Shown piece after piece: positions 51,977-64,000 of a stretch of DNA of 64,000 nucleotides; position 1 is the first letter of the stretch, and every line of letters begins with the position of its first letter. The position numbers and the translations under genes are program-made. Under the pieces are notes generated by a model. The model had not been told where the DNA came from and made no database searches. It was given only the letters and a program-made list of their open reading frames with translations. The stretch is from Actinomycetes bacterium (GTDB lineage: Bacteria > Actinomycetota > Acidimicrobiia > Acidimicrobiales > Acidimicrobiaceae). The stretch covers positions 1 to 64,000 of the forward strand of contig JAJZLS010000052.1 of the NCBI GenBank assembly GCA_021803345.1, given 5' to 3'.

Positions 51977-53560
51977 TTGTTTGGACAATACCGGCACAGG
52001 ACTGAAGATTTGAATGCACTAACAATTATCAGAGGGACGGCTGAATCTGAGGAAAGCCTTGAATCTTTGCGATCGAGGCCAACTGTATCGAATGTTTATG
52101 CCCACTTTAAAGGCTACCTGTGGGTGGGATTTTTGTCTTCTTTGATGGTTGCTCTCGGAAGTTTGCAGCAAAGATCGCCTTTTACTTCCAAGGTTGTTGG
52201 TTCGTGGTGGCTGGGCATAGCTTCTCCACAAAGTGTGCCTTCAAACCATTTCCGGTTATTGGCGGAAGTGGCAGTCGTGGTGGGACTTGTATTGGGGTGT
52301 ATTGCATGGCTGGCCCTGCTTCAGAAAGTTAGAAAGAATCCAGGCATTCCAGTCCGAGCATTTTGGTATATTGCCGCAGCATGGGTAGTGCCACTGGCTA
52401 TCGCTGGACCCCTGTTTTCAAAGGACATATATTCCTATGCCGCTTTAGGGGAGATGGTTTCGCACCATATCTCTCCCTACAACTATGGGCCAAACGTCTT
52501 GGGAGGAACGCCTTACCTGACGACAGTTGACCCATTTTGGGGAAATGCTAAGACTCCCTACGGGCCGTTTTTCCTGGGGATTTCTTGGTTGATAACCACG
52601 CTTACTTTGCACCACGCATTTGCGACCATGATTGGCCTCCGAGTGTTGGCATTGGTAAGTGGAATAGTAATAGCAATTTACATTCCCCGATTGGCAGGGT
52701 TATTTGGCTTTGACAAAGGCGTAGCATTCACTCTGGCGGTACTGAGCCCGGTTACGATTTATCATTTGATTTCAGCCGGCCATAACGATGTATTGATGTT
52801 AGCACTACTCTTGGCGGGGCTTTATTATGCCAAGCTATCGCGACCGATATTGGGAATCGTTCTTGTCACTTTGGCTGCACTGGTAAAGGTTCCTGCTGAA
52901 ATTGGTGTTCTCTATATTGGTTGGACATGGCTTGGAGATCAGAAGAGTTTCAAGGACAGGATTAGACCAGTTGTCAGCGGGTTTGTAATATCTGCAATTG
53001 TGATGGAGCTGGTTGCAAAGATTACGGGATTAGGCTGGGGTTGGATTCTAGCTCTTTCCACACCTGGGCAGGTCAGATCCCCGGCTGTGCCCACTACTGC
53101 TTTGGCATCAGGGATTAATAGCATTACAGGTTTGTTGGGTTTTCCTATACATATGTCCCTGCTGCTCTCGATTACACGTGTTCTGGGTTTTGCTATTTCA
53201 GGTATCGGATGTCTGTATTTTCTATTTCGATATAAGCATTTTGGTGCTCTGAAAGCGATTGCCTACAGTTTTTTGGTTGTCACCTTATTTGCTCCGGTCA
53301 TCCAGCCTTGGTACATCGCCTGGGGGCTCATAATTCTGGCAGCAGTTCCAAGCCCGAGGATAATTTGGGGAATTGTATATGTGTCTTTTGCCGCCATGAT
53401 ACTTGGACTTCCTGGTGGACCTCCAATAATCGCTTGGATGGGATATATAGCATTGATAGTTGGAGCTGCGCTTTATTTGGCGGTTAAATTTAACTTGGTA
53501 CCAAAAGAACGGGTTCTGTCTATCTTTGAGCGGGTCAGCTCGGCCACTACGGCGATATAA
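51977..53560 (+). CDS. GT-C polyprenol-phosphate-mannose-dependent mannosyltransferase (MptB-like)
   Basis: A 527-residue polytopic glycosyltransferase with about 12-13 helices. The conserved first loop FSKDIYSYAALGEMVSHHIS then PYNYGPN (about 148-172), with the Asp typical of GT-C enzymes, and NAKTPYGPFFLGISWLI fit the actinobacterial alpha-1,6-mannosyltransferase family (MptA/MptB) of lipomannan-like glycans. SAGHNDVLMLALLLAG is a further family block. The only available start before the first helix is TTG at 51977, giving a ~45-residue cytosolic tail. The acceptor is unknown; mycobacterial lipomannan need not be made here. Confidence 0.8.
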   Translation: MFGQYRHRTEDLNALTIIRGTAESEESLESLRSRPTVSNVYAHFKGYLWVGFLSSLMVALGSLQQRSPFTSKVVGSWWLGIASPQSVPSNHFRLLAEVAVVVGLVLGCIAWLALLQKVRKNPGIPVRAFWYIAAAWVVPLAIAGPLFSKDIYSYAALGEMVSHHISPYNYGPNVLGGTPYLTTVDPFWGNAKTPYGPFFLGISWLITTLTLHHAFATMIGLRVLALVSGIVIAIYIPRLAGLFGFDKGVAFTLAVLSPVTIYHLISAGHNDVLMLALLLAGLYYAKLSRPILGIVLVTLAALVKVPAEIGVLYIGWTWLGDQKSFKDRIRPVVSGFVISAIVMELVAKITGLGWGWILALSTPGQVRSPAVPTTALASGINSITGLLGFPIHMSLLLSITRVLGFAISGIGCLYFLFRYKHFGALKAIAYSFLVVTLFAPVIQPWYIAWGLIILAAVPSPRIIWGIVYVSFAAMILGLPGGPPIIAWMGYIALIVGAALYLAVKFNLVPKERVLSIFERVSSATTAI

Positions 53561-53577
53561 GTAGTTCGTGCGAGGCA

Positions 53578-54273
53578 GTGGAGTTGGAAGATCACAGTCT
53601 TAAACTTAGCGTTGATGAAGGACTTCTCTGGTTGTGCCAAAGCGACCAGGTAATTGCCTATTTGGCTTCGAAGTATGGCACTCCGACGCTGTCACGAGCT
53701 TCTCTATCTGACTTTGGCTACGACCCCGGTCTTCCAGGGTTGTCTCTGGAGCAGCGTTTTTATGGAGATTTAGTCGACATTGTAATTCATCAGCAGCTTG
53801 CCGGAAAGGCAGCTGAGGCTATCTCCAGTAGGCTCAGACATGTGGCAGGCGGGATCCTTTCCCCGGATGCGATTCTCAAAGCTGATCCAATCCTTCTCAG
53901 ATCAGCTGGTCTTTCTCAAGCTAAGATCAGGGCGATAACTGAGCTCTCGAGTGCAGTGGAATCCGGGTCACTTAGATTGACTTCATTCGTGGCAATGTCT
54001 GACGAAGAGGTAACTCTTAATTTGGGTAGATATCGAGGATTTGGACCGTGGTCCTCACAGATGTTTCTGATGTTCTCACTTGGGCGGCTCGATATCTGGC
54101 CGGTAGGGGATCTGGGGGTACGAAAAGGTTTCCGTCACAGCTTCCGGCTCGAAAAGCTTCCGACTCCAAAACAGATGATCGATCATGGCGATAGATTTAA
54201 GCCATTTAGATCCCTGGTGGCCTGGTACATGTGGAAGTCCTTAGCAGAAGAATTGCCCGACCATCTTTTCTAA
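53578..54273 (+). CDS. AlkA-like DNA-3-methyladenine glycosylase II
   Basis: A 231-residue helix-hairpin-helix GPD-type glycosylase. IVIHQQLAGKAAEAISSRLR (about 65-84), the HhH region GLSQAKIRAITELSSAVESG, and GFGPWSSQMFLMFSLGRLDI, followed by the catalytic Asp in WPVGDLGVRKGF. It removes alkylated purines in base-excision repair. GTG start 17 bases after the mannosyltransferase-like gene, so probably cotranscribed. No iron-sulfur Cys cluster, consistent with AlkA rather than Nth/MutY. Confidence 0.9.
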   Translation: MELEDHSLKLSVDEGLLWLCQSDQVIAYLASKYGTPTLSRASLSDFGYDPGLPGLSLEQRFYGDLVDIVIHQQLAGKAAEAISSRLRHVAGGILSPDAILKADPILLRSAGLSQAKIRAITELSSAVESGSLRLTSFVAMSDEEVTLNLGRYRGFGPWSSQMFLMFSLGRLDIWPVGDLGVRKGFRHSFRLEKLPTPKQMIDHGDRFKPFRSLVAWYMWKSLAEELPDHLF

Positions 54274-54348
54274 GACAGGTAATAGCTGGTTGTGCCTAGA
54301 TTCCGTCAGTTCCCATTTCTAACGCGCCACTGAAACTGATTAAGGACC

Positions 54349-54834
54349 TTAGAGCATCTTCTGCAGCAACGCCATGTCTAGCCATTTCCCAAATTTTCGC
54401 CCCACTTCTTTTTCGATTCCCACAAGCTCGAATCCACACGATTGATGAAGTGCTAACGAGGCCTGGTGGCTCGCCATTACTCTGGCCATGCAGGAATGGA
54501 ATCCATGTTGGGAAGCAAGGGACAATATCGAGACCAAAAGAGCCTTTCCAACCCCCTGTTTTCGATAATTGGCGTCCACGTAAATTGAGTCTTCGACAGT
54601 TGTGGAGTATCCAGGGCGGGGTCGGTAGGGAGAAAGGCTTGCGAATCCGCAAACGTTTCCGTTAATTTCGGCGACAATTGCTGGGTAGATCCCGGAGTGT
54701 TCAGCTATCCAGTGCCTCTGTTCCGCTTCTGATCGTGGTGTCAGATCGAGAGTTACTAACGAATTGAGTACCTCATTGTTGTAGATTGCGCGAATTATTT
54801 CAGCGTCGTCAAGTTCGGCTTTTCGGATCTCCAC
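54349..54834 (-). CDS. GNAT-family N-acetyltransferase
   Basis: A 161-residue acetyltransferase of the phosphinothricin acetyltransferase-like group. EIRKAELDDAEIIRAIYNNE at the start, TPRSEAEQRHWIAEH, VEDSIYVDANYRKQGVGKAL with the acetyl-CoA loop RKQGVG (about 91-96), and ALHQSCGFELVGIEKEVGRK. Family enzymes acetylate phosphinothricin, methionine sulfoximine or other amines; the substrate is not predictable. Convergent with the AlkA-like gene; tRNA genes start 133 bases upstream on the other strand. Confidence 0.88.
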   Translation of the reverse strand: MEIRKAELDDAEIIRAIYNNEVLNSLVTLDLTPRSEAEQRHWIAEHSGIYPAIVAEINGNVCGFASLSPYRPRPGYSTTVEDSIYVDANYRKQGVGKALLVSILSLASQHGFHSCMARVMASHQASLALHQSCGFELVGIEKEVGRKFGKWLDMALLQKML

Positions 54835-54967
54835 TCACTAAAGCATAGGCTAGGTGGGGTTTTGGGGCATTGATTTGAAGCAGATGAATTATTAATTAAT
54901 TTGAAAAACCTTGTTGTTAATGCTTAAGTTCAAAATTTTCACCTAGAATCTTTACGCTAGTAATTTT

Positions 54968-55040
54968 GCCCCCTTAGCTCAGACGGCAGAGCACAGCCAT
55001 GGTAAGGCTGGGGTCGTCGGTTCGATTCCGACAGGGGGCT
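54968..55040 (+). tRNA. tRNA-Thr (GGT)
   Basis: Acceptor GCCCCCT / AGGGGGC, discriminator T, CCA not encoded. Anticodon stem CAGCC/GGCTG with loop ATGGTAA reads anticodon GGT. T-arm GTCGG-TTCGATT-CCGAC. Class I, 73 bases. Confidence 0.95.
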
Positions 55041-55044
55041 CGAT

Positions 55045-55118
55045 GGCGGCGTAGCTCAGCTGGTTAGAGCGCACGGCTCATAATCGTGAGGTCGTCGGTT
55101 CGAGCCCGACCGCCGCTA
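55045..55118 (+). tRNA. tRNA-Met (CAT), elongator type
   Basis: Acceptor GGCGGCG / CGCCGCT (first pair G-U), discriminator A. Anticodon stem CACGG/TCGTG with loop CTCATAA. It lacks the three G-C pairs of initiator tRNA, so it is elongator Met, or Ile2 if the C is lysidine-modified. Four bases after tRNA-Thr. Confidence 0.9.
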
Positions 55119-55235
55119 CATATATTTATTTGTGCATGGATTGAATTTACTTAGGTATGGATCTCGATTAGGGAAACTAGGCTGGTTGTCTATCTCTAAG
55201 CTGAGGTTTGAAGCAGCGCTTCAGAAGGAATTGAA

Positions 55236-55400
55236 ATGGCAAAGAACGAAAAACGTGTAAAAGTAACTCTCGCTTGCGAGCAGTGTAAGCGAAGAAATTA
55301 CATTACAACAAAGAACCGGCAGAATGACCGTGAGCGGATAGAGATGCAAAAATACTGCAAATGGGATCGTTCTCACACTCTTCACAAAGAAACGCGTTAG
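55236..55400 (+). CDS. rpmG: 50S ribosomal protein L33
   Basis: A 54-residue protein: [20 protein letters not shown] then [20 protein letters not shown] and [14 protein letters not shown]. First zinc pair C14-x2-C17 is kept; the second pair is reduced to C41 (CKWD where CPxC is usual), so zinc binding may be altered. AGAAGGAA precedes the ATG. Its place before secE-nusG is conserved in many bacteria. Below the length usually listed by ORF finders. Confidence 0.95.
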   Translation: MAKNEKRVKVTLACEQCKRRNYITTKNRQNDRERIEMQKYCKWDRSHTLHKETR

Positions 55401-55464
55401 GTAAGCGGTTTATAATCGTTGATAACGGTCTGCATCTGACCGTGGAAGGTATTGCAGACAAATT

Positions 55465-56064
55465 ATGGGTTGGGATCTATCAAAGCTAGTGGAGCGGGCG
55501 AAAGAAGGGGATGTTACTGCCTTCGATGAACTCGTGAAGAGCACCTATAAATCCACCTATCATCTGGCGCTCAAATTGACCGGAAATGTCGATGATGCGT
55601 TTGACGTACTTCAGGAGACTTATTTAAGAGCATTTCGGTCCCTGAAAAAGTTCAAGGCAGACTCTTCGTTTCCGACATGGCTTTATAGGATTACCTCCAA
55701 TTGTGCCAGCACGCTGCTGGCCTCTGGAAAGGCAAGGAGTCACGATCAGCTCGAAAGAGCGGATAACGTTGCCGACACCTCCAGGGAAGCGGATATAGAA
55801 GAAATTGCAAGTCAGGCGGAGGAGCGGGAAACCATCAGGACTGCATTGCTGAAGCTTCCAAACCGGCTCCAAGTAGTAGTTTTATTGCGTGATGTTTATG
55901 GATTTGCCCATAAGGAGATCGCTGATAGGCTTGGCATATCTGAGGCTGCCACCAAGGTCAGATTGCATAGGGGTCGTTTAAAGCTAAAGGAAGAATTGGG
56001 TAAGCTTGGCAAGAGTCACTATGATGGCAGCGGGCCCGATGCCGAACTTCCAAAGGCTGTTTGA
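55465..56064 (+). CDS. ECF-type RNA polymerase sigma factor
   Basis: A 199-residue sigma-70-family protein with regions 2 and 4 only. Region 2: AFDELVKSTYKSTYHLALKL ... DAFDVLQETYLRAFRSLKKF with FPTWLYRITSN; region 4: LLKLPNRLQVVVLLRDVYGF then AHKEIADRLGISEAATKVRL-HRGRLKL. A Ser/Asp/Glu-rich linker (about 88-122) and a C-terminal acidic tail are visible. No anti-sigma gene adjoins. It lies 64 bases after rpmG and just before tRNA-Trp and secE, an unusual position within a housekeeping translation block. Target promoters unknown. Confidence 0.93.
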   Translation: MGWDLSKLVERAKEGDVTAFDELVKSTYKSTYHLALKLTGNVDDAFDVLQETYLRAFRSLKKFKADSSFPTWLYRITSNCASTLLASGKARSHDQLERADNVADTSREADIEEIASQAEERETIRTALLKLPNRLQVVVLLRDVYGFAHKEIADRLGISEAATKVRLHRGRLKLKEELGKLGKSHYDGSGPDAELPKAV

Positions 56065-56138
56065 AATGAGTAATAGGCATAACCCATGTGCTTTGAACTT
56101 AAATCGTGCTATTACCTACTATGCTCGAAGTTCGCTTT

Positions 56139-56211
56139 AGGGTAGTAGCTCAATTGGTAGAGCACCGGTCTCCAAAACCGGGGGTTGGGGGTTCGAGTCC
56201 CTCCTGCCCTG
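56139..56211 (+). tRNA. tRNA-Trp (CCA)
   Basis: Acceptor AGGGTAG / CTGCCCT (one G-U), discriminator G at 56211, CCA not encoded. Anticodon loop CTCCAAA gives CCA. T-arm GGGGG-TTCGAGT-CCCTC. tRNA-Trp directly before secE is a conserved bacterial arrangement. Confidence 0.95.
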
Positions 56212-56239
56212 CTCAGTTGTATATCTGCGAGGGAAATTC

Positions 56240-56536
56240 GTGAATCGTCAGACCAAGAGAATGATGGAGCGCCAGCAAGGCGCATCGGAGTCGGTGTCGG
56301 CTGCAGCAGCGGCGCGTCAACAAGTAGCCTCACGAAACAGTAAGGCTGATAAGAGATTGACCTTTCGGGGTTATTTGAGTGAAGTGAAGTCTGAGCTTAA
56401 AAAGGTGATATGGCCTAAAAGAGCTCAGGTGGTGAATTACTCGACTGTAGTTTTTGTTACTCTGGTACTCTTGATTGTCGTGATTTTTGTCCTTAATTTT
56501 GCCTTTTCCAAGGCCGTACTGTTCCTTTATAAGTAG
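56240..56536 (+). CDS. secE: Protein translocase subunit SecE
   Basis: A 98-residue protein with a ~40-residue charged N-terminal region, the amphipathic RGYLSEVKSELKKVIWPKRA (about 43-62) and one transmembrane helix (about 68-92). It stabilises SecY in the translocon. GTG start; GAGGG upstream. Directly abuts nusG. Confidence 0.96.
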   Translation: MNRQTKRMMERQQGASESVSAAAAARQQVASRNSKADKRLTFRGYLSEVKSELKKVIWPKRAQVVNYSTVVFVTLVLLIVVIFVLNFAFSKAVLFLYK

Positions 56537-57220
56537 ATGCCTGAATACGAACCTGAAGAAGTTGATAATGAAAGCGCCCAGAGCAAAGAGGGCTTTGTGA
56601 GTGAATCTGAGGATCTCGCCGAAGCTTTGGATGAGATTTTAAGCGAAAGCGATGAGCCGGTAGTCCAGAGTCCTTATGACCGTCCTGGTGAATGGTATGT
56701 AGTCCATTCCTACGCGGGTTATGAGAATAAAGTAAAGACAAATCTTGAAAGTCGTATTTCGTCCATGAATATTGAGGACGAGATATTTGAGGTGGTAATC
56801 CCGGTCGAAGACGTTGTGGAAGTGAAAAACGGGAAAAAAGTTACAGTTCAGAAAAAGGTTTTCCCTGGGTACCTTCTGGTTAGATGTTATATGAGTGACG
56901 AATCCTGGTCCGTGATTAGAAATACTCCCGGAGTGACAGGTTTCGTTGGACTTGGCACCAAGCCGACTCCATTGTCAAGGAAAGAAATCGAAGGCATTCT
57001 TTCCGTACCACTCGAAAGTGGCAAGGAAGTTAAAAAAGCCAAGCCAATGCTCGAGTTTGAGGTTGGTGAAACGGTCAGGGTCAAAGAGGGTCCCTTTGCG
57101 GACTTTTCGGGGCAGATTGCTGAGATCAACGAAGACCACCTCAAGTTGAAAGTACTGGTAAATATATTTGGACGAGAGACCCCAGTGGAACTGGAGTTTT
57201 CCCAGGTCTCGAAGCTCTAA
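56537..57220 (+). CDS. nusG: Transcription termination/antitermination protein NusG
   Basis: A 227-residue protein with an acidic N-terminal extension (about 50 residues), the NGN domain starting [20 protein letters not shown] (about 52-71), [15 protein letters not shown], and a KOW domain [20 protein letters not shown] (about 175-194). It links RNA polymerase to Rho or ribosomes. ATG immediately follows the secE stop. Confidence 0.97.
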   Translation: MPEYEPEEVDNESAQSKEGFVSESEDLAEALDEILSESDEPVVQSPYDRPGEWYVVHSYAGYENKVKTNLESRISSMNIEDEIFEVVIPVEDVVEVKNGKKVTVQKKVFPGYLLVRCYMSDESWSVIRNTPGVTGFVGLGTKPTPLSRKEIEGILSVPLESGKEVKKAKPMLEFEVGETVRVKEGPFADFSGQIAEINEDHLKLKVLVNIFGRETPVELEFSQVSKL

Positions 57221-57250
57221 TTTAAGATAAACGGAAGCGAGTCTAGCAAA

Positions 57251-57679
57251 ATGGCAAAGCGCCGAGTAACAGCAGTAGTAAAAATTCAGCTACCCGCAGG
57301 GGGTGCCACTCCGGCTCCTCCGGTGGGTACAGCTTTGGGACCTCATGGAATCCAGACAATGGAATTCTGTAAGCAGTATAATGCTGCTACTGAGGCACAG
57401 AGAGGAACGGTAATCCCTGTCGAAGTCACCATCTTTGACGATCGATCGTTCAGCTTTGTGTTGAAAACCCCTCCGACCCCAGTCCTGCTAAGGCAGGCTG
57501 CAGGGATCGAAAAGGGTTCATCTACGAATGCAAAAGTAACTGCAGGAACAGTTACCGATGCACAAGTAACTGAAATCGCACGAACCAAGATGCCGGATCT
57601 CAATGCCAATGATATTGAATCAGCGAAGCGCCAGATTGAAGGCACTGCTCGCTCGATGGGTATCAAGGTAGCGGACTAG
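57251..57679 (+). CDS. rplK: 50S ribosomal protein L11
   Basis: A 142-residue protein: [20 protein letters not shown] (about 9-28), [30 protein letters not shown] and the C-terminal [18 protein letters not shown]. Binds the GTPase-centre rRNA. Forms the usual rplK-rplA pair. Confidence 0.98.
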   Translation: MAKRRVTAVVKIQLPAGGATPAPPVGTALGPHGIQTMEFCKQYNAATEAQRGTVIPVEVTIFDDRSFSFVLKTPPTPVLLRQAAGIEKGSSTNAKVTAGTVTDAQVTEIARTKMPDLNANDIESAKRQIEGTARSMGIKVAD

Positions 57680-57710
57680 CCGGCCTTAGCCTCTAATTGG
57701 GAGATTTACA

Positions 57711-58439
57711 GTGGGAAAAGGAAAGCGGTATACAGCTGCAGCTACAGAGTTTGACAGAAACAAGCTTTACAGCCCAGCCGAAGCTATCGAATTAGTAAAA
57801 AAGAGTGCCAAAGCCAAGTTTGACGAAACCGTTGAGTTTGCTACCCGGCTGGGGGTAGACCCTCGTAAAGCCGATCAGATTCTCAGGGGAACAGTATCAC
57901 TTCCCGCTGGAAGCGGACGGACGGTTCGGATTGCAGTTTTCGCTGCTGGAGAAGCCGCACAGGCCGCCAGGGACGCCGGTGCAGACATTGTAGGTGCTGA
58001 TGACCTGATCAACAGATGTCTCAATGAAGGTTTTGTTGAGTTTGATGTCGCAATTGCCACTCCGGACATCATGGGTCAGGTTGGTCGATTGGGAAGGGTG
58101 CTTGGTCCACGTGGGCTTATGCCAAACCCCAAGACTGGTACCGTTACAACCGACATTGCAAAGGCGGTTACCGAGTTCAAAGGCGGACGAATAGAGTACC
58201 GGACCGATAAGGTCGGAAATGTCCAAATTCCAATGGGGAAAGTATCTTTTGAAACAAAGGCATTGCTTGAAAACTTCCGTGCCATTGTCGAGGAGCTTTC
58301 GCGGGCGAAGCCGGCATCCGCAAAGGGTAAGTATATTCGAACGGTGACCTTGTCATCGACGATGGGTCCAGGAGTCAAGGTTGACACTAACCTTCTGCGG
58401 ATTACAGATGAAATACTAAGTGAGATTTCAGCCGCCTAA
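57711..58439 (+). CDS. rplA: 50S ribosomal protein L1
   Basis: A 242-residue protein with [40 protein letters not shown], the signature [20 protein letters not shown] (about 142-161) and [20 protein letters not shown]. It forms the L1 stalk and often autoregulates its operon. GTG start. A hairpin ATCCCTGC/GCAGGGAT (58453-58479) follows and may attenuate transcription. Confidence 0.98.
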   Translation: MGKGKRYTAAATEFDRNKLYSPAEAIELVKKSAKAKFDETVEFATRLGVDPRKADQILRGTVSLPAGSGRTVRIAVFAAGEAAQAARDAGADIVGADDLINRCLNEGFVEFDVAIATPDIMGQVGRLGRVLGPRGLMPNPKTGTVTTDIAKAVTEFKGGRIEYRTDKVGNVQIPMGKVSFETKALLENFRAIVEELSRAKPASAKGKYIRTVTLSSTMGPGVKVDTNLLRITDEILSEISAA

Positions 58440-58657
58440 GCGGTAAAATTTTATCCCTGCAGCAACTTGCGGCAGGGATGCTACAATTTGTGTTCTGTGT
58501 TTCGCACAGCGAAGCAAAAAATTTATGCAGTCACCAGAGAGATCAGGTGTCAGGATTATATTTTGTCCAGACATAATGGTTTTCCGCCTGAGGAGGTGGC
58601 ATATGTAAGGCCTTACGGTCTCTCTGACTGCAGTTATGCATTATGTCAGGAGAGAGT
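58440..58657 (+). promoter_or_regulatory. Probable L10(L8)-type ribosomal protein leader before rplJ
   Basis: The 218-base untranslated gap between rplA and rplJ begins with a hairpin (58453-58479) and contains CCGCCTGAGGAGGTGG (about 58585) and TAAGGCCTTA (58606-58615). Bacterial rplJ leaders bind the L10-(L12) complex through a kink-turn in this position. The position and structure potential support the call; I could not fold it fully. Confidence 0.4.
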
Positions 58658-59308
58658 ATGGAAAGAGACCCAAGGCCCGAGAAAGTGGCAATAGTGGATG
58701 AACTGAAGCAGCGCTTCGAGTCATCCACAGCAGTAGTCCTGACTGAGTATCGCGGTCTTTCAGTAGCGGAACTCGAGTCACTGCGACGTCGCTTGAGGGA
58801 ATCCGGCAGCGAGTACAAAATTTTTAAAAATACTTTTGTCCGATTTGCCGCTAATGACAGAGGGCTATCTGAATTGGTTCCCCTGCTCGAAGGTCCGACC
58901 GGGCTTGCCTTCGTAAGTGGCGACGCCGTGGAAGTCGCCAAGGCAATCAAAGATTTTGCCAGGGAAAATCCCGAACTGATTGTCAAGGGTGGAGTGCTGG
59001 GCGAGGCCATAATTTCCGCTAAAGATATCATTTCGCTAGCCGATCTTCCATCGCGCGAGGTGCTGCTTGCCAAAATTGCCGGTGGCTTGGCTGCGCCAAT
59101 GCAGAAATTTGCCGGACTCCTTCAGGCGCTACCGCAAAACTTCGCGTATGCTCTGTCTGCTCTGATTGCCAAAGGTGGCGCAGCTGGAGCAGGCGTAGAA
59201 GCTGCGGCACAAGAGTCTTCTACAGAAGCAGTAGTGGAAGATGGCGTAAACGAAGCGGAGACTGCTGAGGAGGCTGCGCCGGAAGTTGCTGAAGCTGAGG
59301 CAGAGTAA
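58658..59308 (+). CDS. rplJ: 50S ribosomal protein L10
   Basis: A 216-residue protein: VAIVDELKQRFESSTAVVLT (about 9-28), EYRGLSVAELESLRRRLRES, YKIFKNTFVRFAAND and a long Ala/Glu-rich C-terminal tail (about 175-216) beyond the usual L10 length. It anchors L12 dimers on the ribosome. An ATG at 58643 is in frame but contains the Shine-Dalgarno (AGGAGAG) of the ATG at 58658, which is therefore preferred. Confidence 0.96.
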   Translation: MERDPRPEKVAIVDELKQRFESSTAVVLTEYRGLSVAELESLRRRLRESGSEYKIFKNTFVRFAANDRGLSELVPLLEGPTGLAFVSGDAVEVAKAIKDFARENPELIVKGGVLGEAIISAKDIISLADLPSREVLLAKIAGGLAAPMQKFAGLLQALPQNFAYALSALIAKGGAAGAGVEAAAQESSTEAVVEDGVNEAETAEEAAPEVAEAEAE

Positions 59309-59406
59309 AGAGTAAAAGGTCGATCATCTAAACCAGGTGACGTGAGAGCCTGATTGGCTCTGAAGATGTAAATGTGAGTTCATAGAAATAAGGAGCAACA
59401 GAGATA

Positions 59407-59790
59407 ATGGCAACAAAGACTGAGATTCTCGATGCAATTGCGTCAATGACGGTACTTGAGCTTTCAGAACTTCTCAAGGAGTTCGAAGAGAAGTTTGGCG
59501 TAACCGCAGCTGCCCCAGTGGCAGCCGTAGCAGCAGCACCTGCAGCCGCCGGTGGCGCAGAAAGTGCCGCTGTAGAGCAGGATGAGTTTGATGTGATTCT
59601 CACCGGTGCCGGTGACAAGAAGATTCAGGTCATCAAAGAGGTGCGCACTCTAACCAACCTAGGGCTCAAGGAAGCCAAGGACCTGGTCGATGGCGCCCCT
59701 AAGACCGTTCTTGAGAAGGTTTCCAAGGAAGATGCAGAAAAGGCCAAGGCTCAACTTGAGGCCGCAGGCGCTGCCGTAGAGTTGAAGTAG
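59407..59790 (+). CDS. rplL: 50S ribosomal protein L7/L12
   Basis: A 127-residue protein with helical N-terminal dimer domain ([20 protein letters not shown]), an Ala-rich hinge (about 37-58) and the C-terminal factor-binding domain [20 protein letters not shown] with [21 protein letters not shown] small hairpin AGAGCC/GGCTCT (59345-59361) lies in the rplJ-rplL gap. Confidence 0.98.
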   Translation: MATKTEILDAIASMTVLELSELLKEFEEKFGVTAAAPVAAVAAAPAAAGGAESAAVEQDEFDVILTGAGDKKIQVIKEVRTLTNLGLKEAKDLVDGAPKTVLEKVSKEDAEKAKAQLEAAGAAVELK

Positions 59791-60021
59791 CTCGTCTATA
59801 ATATTTATTTACAGGGGTGCCTATGTGGGTGCCTCTGTATTGGTGTTTAATATTTTATGGATTAGCCCTAATTTTGGGCTGTAGGGTGTTAACAAAGTAA
59901 TTATGCTGGTTAAAGCCGTCCCTAAATGCTATTTAGTTCGACCATGGTTGCGTATCAGCGCGCCATGTGATCTATGCGAGTTCCAGCAATAAATCGGTGC
60001 ACACAAGCGAGGAGTAAGCCG

Positions 60022-64000
<3,979 letters not shown>

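Noticed and set aside
59974..60021. Longer rpoB start at ATG 59974
   Set aside because: No ribosome site there; TTG at 60022 has a strong GAGGAG and fits the family N-terminus.

Overview
The window reads as chromosomal DNA of an actinobacterium of roughly balanced base composition (judged by eye, not computed). Indicators are an MshA-type mycothiol glycosyltransferase, a nickel superoxide dismutase with its SodX protease, an RsiG-type c-di-GMP protein, a GT-C mannosyltransferase of the MptB type, a cobA-hemD fusion, and secE-nusG-rplKA-rplJL-rpoBC in standard order. Frequent GTG/TTG starts and an insertion in the RpoC N-terminus that I associate with Acidimicrobiia make that class my best guess; the species is not identified.

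Region by region. (1) 1-3076 is accessory and decayed: a frameshifted TnpB remnant with an IS200/IS605-like end hairpin, a 3' tRNA fragment, a DsrE-like gene, a YdeI/OmdA-type gene and non-coding stretches. (2) 3077-12140 is a complete Kdp potassium-uptake locus with an unusual plan: kdpD points left; an OB-fold gene, kdpA, kdpB, kdpC, a 31-codon membrane peptide, kdpF, a 46-codon ORF and kdpE point right. (3) 12141-13263 holds a broken SRPBCC/AHSA1 gene. (4) 13264-15232 is a compact metal-response operon: CsoR operator, csoR, a 49-codon ORF and a permease with two YHS domains. (5) 15438-22067 holds a haloacid dehalogenase-like gene, an MFS transporter, a TauE-DUF1634-GntR operon with a long palindrome over its first start codon, a MoaD/ThiS-like carrier, divergent sodN/sodX and the RsiG-like gene.

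(6) 22315-31894 carries mshA, proC and a tetrapyrrole cluster (precorrin-2 dehydrogenase, hemA, hemC, cobA-hemD, hemB, hemL). It covers glutamyl-tRNA to uroporphyrinogen III and the branch to sirohydrochlorin; late heme genes are not here. (7) 32140-47393 is a complete 14-gene nuoABCDEFGHIJKLMN operon for NADH dehydrogenase (complex I). (8) 47415-54834 is a mixed block: a phosphatidylglycerol lysyltransferase-like protein fused to a degenerate metallophosphoesterase domain, a HAD phosphatase, YajQ, tRNA-Tyr, an MptB-like mannosyltransferase, an AlkA-like glycosylase and a GNAT acetyltransferase. (9) 54968-64000 is the translation/transcription block: tRNA-Thr, tRNA-Met, rpmG, an ECF-type sigma factor, tRNA-Trp, secE, nusG, rplK, rplA, an L10-leader candidate, rplJ, rplL, rpoB and the first 138 codons of rpoC.

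I found no CRISPR array, prophage or classical defence island. The most unusual items are the rearranged Kdp operon with extra coupled small ORFs, the csoR-small ORF-permease chain, the RsiG-like protein with a second c-di-GMP motif carrying a Gln-to-His change, the palindrome over the tauE start, and the metallophosphoesterase/lysyltransferase fusion.
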